Shown piece after piece: positions 40,147 through 48,117 of a stretch of 64,000 bases of DNA. The first letter of the stretch is position 1, and the number at the start of each line of letters is the position of its first letter. The translations under genes were made by a program, and so were the position numbers. Below the pieces are notes generated by a model. It was not told where the DNA came from. It ran no database searches and saw nothing but the letters and a program-made list of their open reading frames with translations. This DNA comes from Bacillota bacterium (GTDB lineage Bacteria > Bacillota > Clostridia > Peptostreptococcales > Anaerovoracaceae): the NCBI GenBank assembly GCA_017941085.1, contig JAGAXF010000015.1:1-64000 (forward strand), read 5' to 3'.

Positions 40147-42000
40147 ATGTTCGATATTAAAGACAATCTAAAAAAACTCCCGGATACTCCGGGAGTTTAT
40201 ATACATAAGGACAGTCTTGGACAGGTGATTTATGTGGGAAAGGCAGTCTCCTTAAGAAACAGAGTGAGACAGTATTTCCAAACCTACGGTAAATCCACAC
40301 CCAAGCTTAGGGCTTTGACCTCTCAGATTGCAGAGTTTGAATACATAACCTGTGCATCGGAAATGGAAGCCCTGATTTTGGAATGCAATCTAATAAAAAA
40401 ATACCAACCCAAGTACAATGTGCTTTTAAGAGATGATAAAACCTATCCCTACATAATTGTTACCACCTCCGAGCCCTATCCCAGGGTAACCAAAACAAGA
40501 GAATTGAAAAACGACGGGAATAAATATTTTGGACCCTATAGCGATGTGGGGGCAGTTAATTCCATAGTCAATCTTATCAATAAAACCTATAAGCTTAAGC
40601 GATGCAGTGCCACGGAATTTCCTAAGGGCCACAGACCTTGTCTTAACTATCACATAGGAGAATGCCGTGGGGTTTGCATTCCCGGAGAGGTGGATCAAAA
40701 GGAATACAGAAAGATCATTGATGGCATAATAGATTTCCTTTCCGGCAGGGATAAGACCTTTATAAAGACCCTTGAAAAATCCATGGAGGATGCTGCAGCG
40801 AATATGAAATTTGAAGAGGCGGCAGCATATAGAGATTTGATAACCGCAGCCCAGGCCTTGTCTCAGGCCCAAAGGGTCACCATGGTATCGGGAAAGGACC
40901 TGGATGTAGTTCTTCCCGTAAGCGACGAAAACAATTCCTTTGTGGCCCTGTTTCAGGTAAGAGACGGCAAATTAATCGGAAGAGAAACCTTTGAGTTCAG
41001 CATGGAAGAAGGGATAGAAAATCCCACTGCGCTTACCGGTGAATTTATCAAACAGTATTACAGCAAATGGGCGGACGTTCCCCATGATATTTTGGTAGAG
41101 AAGCTTCCGGAGGATGTGGAACTTTTGCAGGAATTCCTGGGAAAGGACTTAAGCCACAAGGTGAAAATCTACGTACCAAAGAAGGGGGAAAACCGAGCTC
41201 TGCTTCTTATGGCAAAGAAGGATACCGACGAGCTGGTTAAAACCTTAGAGGTTAGAAAGTCCTCGGACCGGGAGAAGAAGAAAGCCTTGAAGGCGGAACT
41301 GGATAAGCTTTTGGAAGAAGGGGGCTTTATAGAAGGCAGAGATACTGATGAATACAGAGTTGAAGCCTATGATATTTCCAATACCAACGGTGTTGATTCA
41401 GTAGGGGCCATGGTAGTCTTCAAGGGAAATCGAAGAGTAAAGAAGGATTACCGCCGGTTTAAAATAAAAACCGTAGTTGGTCCAGATGACTATGCCAGCC
41501 TTCAGGAGATGATTACCAGAAGACTGGTAAGAGCCAAGAAGGGTGATCCCGCCTTCTACGAACTGCCGGACATTATCTTTATGGATGGAGGATTGGGACA
41601 GGTAGGCTCAGCCAAAAAAGCTATGGCAGAAGCAGGTATAGAAATACCTGTGGTAGGACTGGCAAAGGATGATAGCCATAGAACCAGGGCTATAGTATTT
41701 CCCGATGGAAGGGAAATAGATTTAAAGAATAGACCTTTGCTCTTTAAATATGCGGGAACCATTCAGGAAGAGGTTCACAGGTTTGCCATAGATTATCACA
41801 GAGGACTTCATGGGAAAAGAAGCATTAGCTCTATTCTGGATGAAATCCCGGGAATAGGACCCAAGAGAAGAAATGCTCTGCTATCTCACTTTGGTTCCGT
41901 GGATAAGATTAAGGAGGCAACCCTGGAAGAATTATTGGAGGTGAAGTCAATAGACTCCAAGGCCGCCGGAAATATAATTGATTTTTTCAATAAGAAATAG
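40147..42000 (+). CDS. uvrC: Excinuclease ABC subunit C
   Basis: UvrC makes the two incisions of nucleotide-excision repair. The 617-residue protein has the GIY-YIG nuclease domain (PDTPGVYIHKDSLGQVIYVG, residues ~12-95), a UVR/UvrB-binding helix pair (LEKSMEDAAANMKFEEAAAY, near 210), the RNase-H-like nuclease domain (EAYDISNTNGVDSVGAMVVF, IIFMDGGLGQVGSAKKAM, ~410-540) and C-terminal helix-hairpin-helix (LDEIPGIGPKRRNALLSHFG). The start has no close ribosome binding site, so it may be coupled to the carboxypeptidase stop. Confidence 0.95.
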   Translation: MFDIKDNLKKLPDTPGVYIHKDSLGQVIYVGKAVSLRNRVRQYFQTYGKSTPKLRALTSQIAEFEYITCASEMEALILECNLIKKYQPKYNVLLRDDKTYPYIIVTTSEPYPRVTKTRELKNDGNKYFGPYSDVGAVNSIVNLINKTYKLKRCSATEFPKGHRPCLNYHIGECRGVCIPGEVDQKEYRKIIDGIIDFLSGRDKTFIKTLEKSMEDAAANMKFEEAAAYRDLITAAQALSQAQRVTMVSGKDLDVVLPVSDENNSFVALFQVRDGKLIGRETFEFSMEEGIENPTALTGEFIKQYYSKWADVPHDILVEKLPEDVELLQEFLGKDLSHKVKIYVPKKGENRALLLMAKKDTDELVKTLEVRKSSDREKKKALKAELDKLLEEGGFIEGRDTDEYRVEAYDISNTNGVDSVGAMVVFKGNRRVKKDYRRFKIKTVVGPDDYASLQEMITRRLVRAKKGDPAFYELPDIIFMDGGLGQVGSAKKAMAEAGIEIPVVGLAKDDSHRTRAIVFPDGREIDLKNRPLLFKYAGTIQEEVHRFAIDYHRGLHGKRSISSILDEIPGIGPKRRNALLSHFGSVDKIKEATLEELLEVKSIDSKAAGNIIDFFNKK

Positions 42001-42165
42001 CCGGCGAAAAAGTCACCCTTATGTAGATGGAATTATTCAAGGCCTTATTTATCTGTTGCGGATAAAGGGGTTTAATGGTATATTATTTAGGTGGTATTAG
42101 TGGTGCGTTTGCAGCAAAGAATTAAATATATTTGCTGCTGAAATCTAAAAATGGAGAGGTATAAA

Positions 42166-42441
42166 ATGGCTGAAGATAAAAGAACTCAGATTGATGAAGA
42201 TGTTGATGTAATCACCCTGGAATTTGAAGACGGTGTTGAAATCGAAAGTGAAGTAATGGGCATTTTCGAATACGACGGAAATGAATACATTGCCCTTATT
42301 CCTTTGGATGATTCTGACGATGTATATATCTATGGCTACAAAGAAATCAGCGATGAGGAATTTGAGCTTGTGGATATCGAAAGCGATGAGCTCTTTGCAA
42401 AGGTTGTAGAAGAGTTTGACGCAATCATGGCAGAAGAATAA
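42166..42441 (+). CDS. DUF1292 family protein
   Basis: A very acidic 91-residue protein of the Firmicutes DUF1292 family (ITLEFEDGVEIESEVMGIFE, EYIALIPLDDSDDVYIYGYK). The role is unknown. GGAGAGGTATAAA fixes ATG 42166. The leader contains the hairpin GCAGCAAA/TTTGCTGC at about 42110-42137. A GC-rich palindrome closes the gene. Confidence 0.85.
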   Translation: MAEDKRTQIDEDVDVITLEFEDGVEIESEVMGIFEYDGNEYIALIPLDDSDDVYIYGYKEISDEEFELVDIESDELFAKVVEEFDAIMAEE

Positions 42442-42446
42442 TAATC

Positions 42447-42464
42447 GGGCGGGATATCCCGCCC
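42447..42464. terminator. Perfect GC palindrome after the DUF1292 gene
   Basis: GGGCGGGATATCCCGCCC is a perfect 18-bp palindrome with only TTAC after it. It is likely a 3'-end hairpin for the DUF1292 mRNA. Confidence 0.55.
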
Positions 42465-42477
42465 TTACAATTAGCCT

Positions 42478-42553
42478 GCGATGTTAGCTCAGCTGGGAGA
42501 GCGATTGGGTCACAACCAATAGGTCACAGGTTCGAGCCCTGTACATCGCACCA
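42478..42553 (+). tRNA. tRNA-Val (CAC)
   Basis: GCGATGT pairs with ACATCGC. The anticodon arm is ATTGG-GTCACAA-CCAAT, giving anticodon CAC, and the T arm is ACAGG-TTCGAGC-CCTGT. CCA is encoded. It stands alone. Confidence 0.92.
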
Positions 42554-42558
42554 ATTAG

Positions 42559-42583
42559 CCGCCGCTTTTCGGCGGTTTTTTCT
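42559..42583 (+). terminator. Terminator after tRNA-Val
   Basis: CCGCCG pairs with CGGCGG around CTTTT, followed by TTTTTT. Confidence 0.85.
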
Positions 42584-42622
42584 TTGTTTACTTTATTTCC
42601 TTTAAGAGGGTAGCAAGAGTTT

Positions 42623-42677
42623 GATAAGACCCTGACAAGACTATGTCAAGACTCTGTCAAGACTCTGACAAGACCTT
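42623..42677 (+). repeat. Five 11-bp direct repeats upstream of the urea transporter
   Basis: Five head-to-tail units of exactly 11 bp: GATAAGACCCT, GACAAGACTAT, GTCAAGACTCT (twice) and GACAAGACCTT. Consensus GWCAAGACYCT. The array ends 13 bp before the -35, and an inverted CTTGTGTCTTGTC follows at 42733-42745. One unit per helical turn suggests an activator or repressor binding along one DNA face. Confidence 0.75.
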
Positions 42678-42690
42678 TGTTAAAGAAGTG

Positions 42691-42719
42691 TTGTGTTTTT
42701 GTTACAAATATGTTATAAA
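42691..42719 (+). promoter_or_regulatory. Promoter of the urea transporter gene
   Basis: TTGTGT at 42691-42696, 17 bp, and TATAAA at 42714-42719. Confidence 0.55.
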
Positions 42720-42801
42720 TAAAAAGAAATATCTTGTGTCTTGTCATAAGATTGGAATTTTAGGAAAGAACTACAGCGTAACATTAGGGGAGGAAATACA
42801 A

Positions 42802-43872
42802 ATGGGAGCATTGGCATCTTGCCGATTTCCGTTCTTGGATCAGTGGAAAAAGCTAGCTGACTCCAATCCAGTATTGGGATTTATTGATGCGGTTCTATGC
42901 GGTTTCTCGCAGATAATTTTTAGCGACAATTCATTATCAGGATTATTGCTGATAATAGCATCATTTCTGGTGGCCCCAAAAGTGGGCATTGCAGGACTTT
43001 GGTCGGCTATCGTTTCTGTTGCCTTCCAAAAGATAATGAAGACACCTGCCATAGGATCAAGACTTGGGGTTAATACCTTCTGTGCTGTTCTTACCGGCGT
43101 TATAATGGGAGGTCTAATTTATAACGAAGGTATAAGCCTGGGATTTTTCATCTTCTTTGGTATGTCAGCCATATTCTGCACCGTCACAAATATAGGTCTT
43201 TCTGCTATCTTTGGTAAGTTTAATGCGGCGCCTCTGGGGCTTCCCTTTGGTCTTGCCACTTTGGTATTCATGGCAGCAGCTCAGAATATGGGATTTATTT
43301 CCCAGGCAGATTCAGTGGTTGCCCACGCAGCATCGCAGTTAACTCCTGAGGATATTGCAGCCTGGGATGGAGCCAGCTTATGGCAGTCCCTTTATTCAGG
43401 AGTAAGCGAATTGGTGGGAGGAGCCAACCTGGTGGTGGCACTAGTGGTTGCTGCGGCTCTCCTGGTTTCATCCAGAATAGATTTCTTAAATGCAGTTCTT
43501 GGATCCTTCTGTGGAGCGGTAATAGCCATGTACTTTGGTGTTCCAAACCTTCCTGTGGTTTTGGGTCTCTATGGCTACAATGGAGCTCTCCTCATGTTTG
43601 TATTAAACGGAAGAGCTTTCAAGATTACCACAAGATCCTTCCTGATGAATCTAATAATGGCAGGAATGTCGGCTATACTTTCCGCCTGGCTATCTGTGAG
43701 CTTTGGTTTGGTAGGTGCTGTATACACCGCATTCCCATTCTCCATAATCTGCTGCTTGCTTATGTTGGCAGCTCCCAGCATTCAAGGTTTGGAATACAAT
43801 CCGCCTGCATACTGGGGAGTTCCTGAAACTGTTCCGGCAATCAAAGCCGCAGCGGAATCGGCAGAAGAGTAA
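42802..43872 (+). CDS. Urea transporter family protein
   Basis: A 356-residue channel-like membrane protein with two homologous halves of about five helices. Family marks: DAVLCGFSQIIFSDNSLSGL in the first half, GVNTFCAVLTGVIMGG and NAAPLGLPFGLATLVF before the loop, and NAVLGSFCGAVIAMYFG with LYGYNGALLMFVLNGRAF in the second. UT-family proteins pass urea down its gradient. GGGGAGGAAATACA fixes ATG 42802; the longer frame upstream runs through the repeat array. No urease genes are seen here. The repeat array implies tight, perhaps nitrogen-linked, regulation (inference). Confidence 0.87.
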   Translation: MGALASCRFPFLDQWKKLADSNPVLGFIDAVLCGFSQIIFSDNSLSGLLLIIASFLVAPKVGIAGLWSAIVSVAFQKIMKTPAIGSRLGVNTFCAVLTGVIMGGLIYNEGISLGFFIFFGMSAIFCTVTNIGLSAIFGKFNAAPLGLPFGLATLVFMAAAQNMGFISQADSVVAHAASQLTPEDIAAWDGASLWQSLYSGVSELVGGANLVVALVVAAALLVSSRIDFLNAVLGSFCGAVIAMYFGVPNLPVVLGLYGYNGALLMFVLNGRAFKITTRSFLMNLIMAGMSAILSAWLSVSFGLVGAVYTAFPFSIICCLLMLAAPSIQGLEYNPPAYWGVPETVPAIKAAAESAEE

Positions 43873-43901
43873 TAACCGGAATAAACTAATTCCTTTTAAA
43901 A

Positions 43902-43945
43902 ACCCTTGGCTTTCTCACCGGGTGAAAGAGCCAAGGGTATTTTAT
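43902..43945. terminator. Bidirectional terminator between convergent genes
   Basis: ACCCTTGGCTTTCTCACC pairs with GGTGAAAGAGCCAAGGGT (one-base slip), with flanking A- and T-tracts. Confidence 0.8.
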
Positions 43946-43966
43946 TTAATAGGGGACTTTATATCC

Positions 43967-44713
43967 TTATTTTTGCTTTTGCTTTCTCTCTGCCAAATAC
44001 CAGGGAAGGAAGAGGATATACCAGACTACCACCAGGAGTACGGCAGCTGCAATTACATATCCATCGCCAAAGATGTCATATAGGGGAACCAGGGGGGACC
44101 CGGGTGACGGGTAGTTGATAAACATGAAATTGGTACCCCATACTTTGTTTAGGAAATAAATTGGAATTGCCAGTATATACATTATAATCGCCATCTTAGG
44201 CACTTGCCTGATATCCGGTTTAAGTCTTCCGGAGATCAAAGCCATAAGGGCAAAAATCACCAGCTCTCCATGAATGCTAAAGGAGTTAATTGAAGAGAAG
44301 TGATATAGGGGATAATCCATCCAGTCAGGAAAGGTTAGGGCAGCAAGAGCCCCGGGCAAAGAGACGCCATAAATATATGCGCCGTTGAGTTTTCCCGGCT
44401 TAAAGGCATACCACAAGGAAAAGAAAATACTTATTCCACAGATGTGGAGGGGAAGTAAGTCCACGGTAGCGGTTCCTGCATATAAATGAAGATGGTTCTT
44501 CGTAATCTCCTGAAAAAGAATCCACAGGGCAAGACCCTTTAAGGCCTTGTCCTGTTTTTCCTTTGTGGCTCCCACAAAGGCCTTAATTGCGATAAAACCA
44601 ACCAGGGCTATTGCCCCAAGCCATATGAAATGTACGTGTCCGTAAGCGGACCAGAAGCCGCCCTCAGGGACGACTTCCGGGTCTGTATAAAACCATTCTA
44701 AAAGTTTAAGCAT
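43967..44713 (-). CDS. YwaF/TIGR02206-like integral membrane protein
   Basis: A 248-residue protein with about seven membrane helices. The segment TVDLLPLHICGISIFFSLWY and the C-terminal GDGYVIAAAVLLVVVWYILF fit the TIGR02206 (YwaF, TMEM164-like) family, whose function in bacteria is unknown. Conserved His and Cys in LPLHICG lie at the membrane centre, reminiscent of an acyltransferase-like pocket in the animal relatives. It follows the M18 gene by 8 nt on the same strand. Confidence 0.8.
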   Translation of the reverse strand: MLKLLEWFYTDPEVVPEGGFWSAYGHVHFIWLGAIALVGFIAIKAFVGATKEKQDKALKGLALWILFQEITKNHLHLYAGTATVDLLPLHICGISIFFSLWYAFKPGKLNGAYIYGVSLPGALAALTFPDWMDYPLYHFSSINSFSIHGELVIFALMALISGRLKPDIRQVPKMAIIMYILAIPIYFLNKVWGTNFMFINYPSPGSPLVPLYDIFGDGYVIAAAVLLVVVWYILFLPWYLAERKQKQK

Positions 44714-44721
44714 ATCATTAA

Positions 44722-46161
44722 TTATTTGTTCATATCCATTTTGTCCAGGAATACTTTATAGGCCCTATAGGCTTCATATACGTCAGCTTTGCTGGAGATT
44801 TCCCAAGGACTGTGCATGGATAGTACTGCAACTCCGCAATCAATTACATTCATGCCATAGTTGGCCAGAATGTATGCAATGGTTCCGCCGCCGCCTTCAT
44901 CAACTTTGCCCAGCTCGGCGGTTTGGAATCCGATTTTGCCGTCATCCAGAATCTTTCTCAGCTTACCTACGTATTCAGCATTGGCGTCGTTGGAGCCGGA
45001 CTTACCGCGGGCTCCGGTATACTTGTTAAAGCATACACCTCTTCCCAAATATGCGGCATTTCTCTTTTCAAATACTCCTTCGTAGCAAGGATCCAATCCT
45101 GCGCTAACGTCAGATGAAAGCATGCAGGAATTCTTTAGGCAGCGACGAAGGGTAAGGTCTGCACTTGGTGCGTTCTTCTTGCCGGAATTCACCAAAGCAA
45201 TAACCTCTGCCAAAGTGTTTTCAAAGAATTTGGATTCAGCACCGGTTGCACCAACGGAACCGATCTCTTCCTTATCCGTTAAAACGCAAAGGGCGGTTTT
45301 CTTTGGTGTGGCAATATCCAATATAGCTCTGTAGGAGGTAAAGGCACAGACTCTGTCATCCTGTCCGTAGCCTATAATCATGCTTCTGTCGATTCCAAGA
45401 TCTCTGGCTGCTCCTGCAGGAACTACTTCAATCTCAGCAGAGAGGAAATCCTCTTCTTCAATATTGTATTTATCCATCAGGATGTTGAGAACATTTGCAG
45501 TTACCGTTGCCTTGGTCTCTTCATCCTTTGATTTTTTCTTCTTGTCCTTGGGAAGGGCAGGACGTCCACCAAAGAGAACATCCAGGGCTTCTCCTTCCAC
45601 CACTACGCTGGCCTTCTTATTCATCTGGTTTGCAGCCAGGTGAATCAAAAGATCAGTTACACAGAATACCGGATCCTCGTGTTTATCTCCAATGGCTACG
45701 TCGATTACAGTGCCATCCTTTTTAACTACCACTCCATAGAGGGCCAAAGGAACTGTAACCCACTGATACTTCTTGATTCCGCCGTAATAATGAGTATCCA
45801 AATAAGCAAGATCTTCTCTTTCATATAAAGGGTTCTGCTTAAGATCCATTCTGGGAGAATCGATATGGGCTCCAAGAATATTGGTGCCATTCTCTAAAGT
45901 TTCCTTTCCTATTACTCCCAAAATCAAAGTTTTCCCCATAAGCTGGGAATAGAATTTGTCACCGGCCTTTAAAGGCTTTCCTGCCTTTACCAGGGCGTCC
46001 AAATCCTTAAAGCCTGCCTTCTTGGCGTCTTTGATGGCGCGGCTTACGCATATTCTTTCGGTTTTTGCTGTGGAAATAAAGTCCTTGTATTCATCGCAGA
46101 TTTTATCCATTTCCTTAAGCTGTTTTGCATCGTAGGTGCTCCAAATATTATTTCTTTCCAA
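44722..46161 (-). CDS. M18 family aminopeptidase
   Basis: A dinuclear zinc aminopeptidase that removes N-terminal residues, mainly acidic or neutral, from peptides in the cytosol. The 479-residue protein has GAHIDSPRMDLKQNPLYE (first metal His, residue ~112), GYGQDDRVCAFTSYRAIL (bridging Asp), LTDKEEIGSVGATGAESKF (catalytic Glu pair) and AVLSMHSPWEISSKADVYEA (last His). The start is TTG 46161, eight nt after AAAGGAGG; no ATG gives a site this good. It is divergent from gap. Confidence 0.92.
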   Translation of the reverse strand: MERNNIWSTYDAKQLKEMDKICDEYKDFISTAKTERICVSRAIKDAKKAGFKDLDALVKAGKPLKAGDKFYSQLMGKTLILGVIGKETLENGTNILGAHIDSPRMDLKQNPLYEREDLAYLDTHYYGGIKKYQWVTVPLALYGVVVKKDGTVIDVAIGDKHEDPVFCVTDLLIHLAANQMNKKASVVVEGEALDVLFGGRPALPKDKKKKSKDEETKATVTANVLNILMDKYNIEEEDFLSAEIEVVPAGAARDLGIDRSMIIGYGQDDRVCAFTSYRAILDIATPKKTALCVLTDKEEIGSVGATGAESKFFENTLAEVIALVNSGKKNAPSADLTLRRCLKNSCMLSSDVSAGLDPCYEGVFEKRNAAYLGRGVCFNKYTGARGKSGSNDANAEYVGKLRKILDDGKIGFQTAELGKVDEGGGGTIAYILANYGMNVIDCGVAVLSMHSPWEISSKADVYEAYRAYKVFLDKMDMNK

Positions 46162-46334
46162 TTTAGTTGCCTCCTTTGTTAAAGTGATATACAACAAAAC
46201 TAATTATATTAAATAAACCTTACTTTTTCAATCAAAGTATTCATTTTTCGCCTTTTTTAGAGTATACTTTTAGCATATACAAAGAATGGAGGGAATGGAG
46301 GATTATATGGAGAAGCAATCCTTCAGCAAGCATT

Positions 46335-47357
46335 ATGAGTGTAAAAATTGCAATAAACGGATTTGGTAGAATTGGCAGAATGGCATTTAGAAAAACCATT
46401 GACGATCCGGATATCCAGGTTGTGGCCATAAACGATTTAACCAGCACCGAAATGCTGGCGTATCTTTTGAAATATGACAGCGTTCAGAAACGTTTCGAAA
46501 AGGAAGTATCCTCCGGAGAGGGCTTCATCTCCGTGGATGGAGTGGAAATCCCCGTATTTTCCGAGGCTGATGCAGAGAAGCTTCCTTGGAAGGACTTTGA
46601 TGTGGACATTGTGCTGGAGTGCACAGGCTTCTACACCAGCAAAGAAAAATCTATGGCTCACATAAGGGCAGGGGCCAAGAAGGTTCTAATTTCAGCCCCG
46701 GCAGGAGACGATCTTCCTACAATAGTCTATGGTGTAAACCACGAGACTCTAACTTTAGATGAAGACGTCATATCCGCAGCCAGTTGTACCACCAACTGCC
46801 TGGCCCCCATGGCTAAGGTTCTAAACGATTATAGAGAAGTTAGAACCGGGTTCATGACCACAATCCACGCCTATACAGGAGACCAGATGCTTCTGGACGG
46901 TCCTCACAAGAAAAACAATTTCAGAAGGGCCCGTGCCGGCGCCATAAATATCGTGCCAAACAGCACAGGAGCAGCAAAGGCTATAGGACTTGTAATTCCT
47001 GAACTGGACGGAAAGCTTATTGGATCTGCTCAGAGAGTACCGGTACCCACAGGGTCTGTTACAATTCTTGATGCCACAGTAAAGGACGATACAGAGACGG
47101 TTTCCGTAGAAGGAATCAATGCCGCAATGAAGGCGGCTGCCAACGAATCCTTTGGTTACAACGAAGAAGAAATCGTTTCCAGCGATATCATAGGAAGCAG
47201 CTACGGTTCTCTCTTTGATGCTACCCAGACTCTGGCTCAGCGCTGCGGAACCAAAATCTACGAGGTAAGAGTTGTGGCATGGTACGACAACGAAATGGGA
47301 TATACCTGCCAGATGATTAGAACCATGAAGCATTTAGGCAAACTAATGGGTAAATAG
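46335..47357 (+). CDS. gap: Glyceraldehyde-3-phosphate dehydrogenase
   Basis: Central glycolytic enzyme using NAD(P)+ and phosphate. The 340-residue protein has [20 protein letters not shown] at the N-terminus, catalytic Cys151 in [31 protein letters not shown] and the C-terminal [18 protein letters not shown]. Upstream are a GGAGGGAATGGAGG-rich leader and a GGAG at 46308, some distance from the ATG. It is not followed by pgk/tpi/gpm but, 5 nt later, by an SDR gene and then wall-synthesis genes, an unusual setting. Confidence 0.94.
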   Translation: MSVKIAINGFGRIGRMAFRKTIDDPDIQVVAINDLTSTEMLAYLLKYDSVQKRFEKEVSSGEGFISVDGVEIPVFSEADAEKLPWKDFDVDIVLECTGFYTSKEKSMAHIRAGAKKVLISAPAGDDLPTIVYGVNHETLTLDEDVISAASCTTNCLAPMAKVLNDYREVRTGFMTTIHAYTGDQMLLDGPHKKNNFRRARAGAINIVPNSTGAAKAIGLVIPELDGKLIGSAQRVPVPTGSVTILDATVKDDTETVSVEGINAAMKAAANESFGYNEEEIVSSDIIGSSYGSLFDATQTLAQRCGTKIYEVRVVAWYDNEMGYTCQMIRTMKHLGKLMGK

Positions 47358-47362
47358 AACTA

Positions 47363-48094
47363 ATGAAAAAAACCGTTTTTATTACAGGAGGTTCCAGAGG
47401 TATCGGAGCCTCCTGTGTAAGAAAGTTTAATAGTGAAGGCTGGAATGTAGTCTTTACCTATAAGAAGGAGAAGGAGGCTGCAGAGGCCCTAGTTAAGGAA
47501 CTGGGTGATGGCAACGCCCTTGCCCTTCCTCTTGATTTGGAAAAGGACGATATTAGAAAGATCCTAAATACCGGAAGGACCTACTTTGGCGTGAAAGCCT
47601 ATGATGGGCTGGTGGTAAATGCGGGAATATCCATTGGAGGAGAACTTAACAGAATGGAGGATGACCAAATATCTCTGATTCTTCAGGTTAACCTTAAGGG
47701 AGCAATGGATACTGTTAAATACGCCATACCGGAGATGATAGAGGCAAAGGCAGGGAATATAGTCCTTATATCCTCCATGTGGGGATTTAGGGGAGCATCC
47801 TGCGAATCCGTATATTCAGCCACAAAGTCCGGGCTAGAGGGCTTTGGCAGAAGTATGGCTCTGGAGCTGGCACCTTCGGGAATCCGAGTAAACATGGTGG
47901 CTCCGGGAGTAATAGATACGGATATGAACAAAGGCTACTCGGCCCAGGAACTTCAGGAACTTAAAGAGGCCACCCCTCTAGGGAGACTGGGAGAACCGGA
48001 GGATGTGGCACAGGCAGTCTATTTCTTGATATCAGAGGATTCTTCCTTTATTACCGGCCAGGTCCTTGGGGTGGACGGAGGCATCACGGTATAA
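47363..48094 (+). CDS. Short-chain dehydrogenase/reductase (FabG/YmfI-like)
   Basis: A 243-residue NAD(P)H-dependent oxidoreductase. The Rossmann motif FITGGSRGIGASCVRKF (residues ~5-22), NAGI, catalytic Ser in VLISSMWGFRG and the YxxxK pair in VYSATKSGLEGFGRSMALEL are present; the C-terminus LISEDSSFITGQVLGVDGGI matches the 3-oxoacyl-ACP reductase subgroup. The substrate is uncertain: fatty-acid keto reduction or a wall/lipid precursor. It sits between gap and the FHA-SEDS gene in the same run. Confidence 0.87.
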   Translation: MKKTVFITGGSRGIGASCVRKFNSEGWNVVFTYKKEKEAAEALVKELGDGNALALPLDLEKDDIRKILNTGRTYFGVKAYDGLVVNAGISIGGELNRMEDDQISLILQVNLKGAMDTVKYAIPEMIEAKAGNIVLISSMWGFRGASCESVYSATKSGLEGFGRSMALELAPSGIRVNMVAPGVIDTDMNKGYSAQELQELKEATPLGRLGEPEDVAQAVYFLISEDSSFITGQVLGVDGGITV

Positions 48095-48117
48095 ACTATA
48101 AGGGGATTTGGGAACCC

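Noticed and set aside
42478..42553. tRNA-His assignment
   Set aside because: The seven-base loop is GTCACAA, which places CAC, not GTG, at the anticodon, so it is tRNA-Val.
42623..42677. Repeats considered as a CRISPR array
   Set aside because: Units are 11 bp with no spacers, and no cas genes are nearby; the arrangement fits a transcription-factor array.
43295..43546. A minus-strand frame inside the urea transporter
   Set aside because: No ribosome binding site or family similarity; a shadow of the transporter gene.
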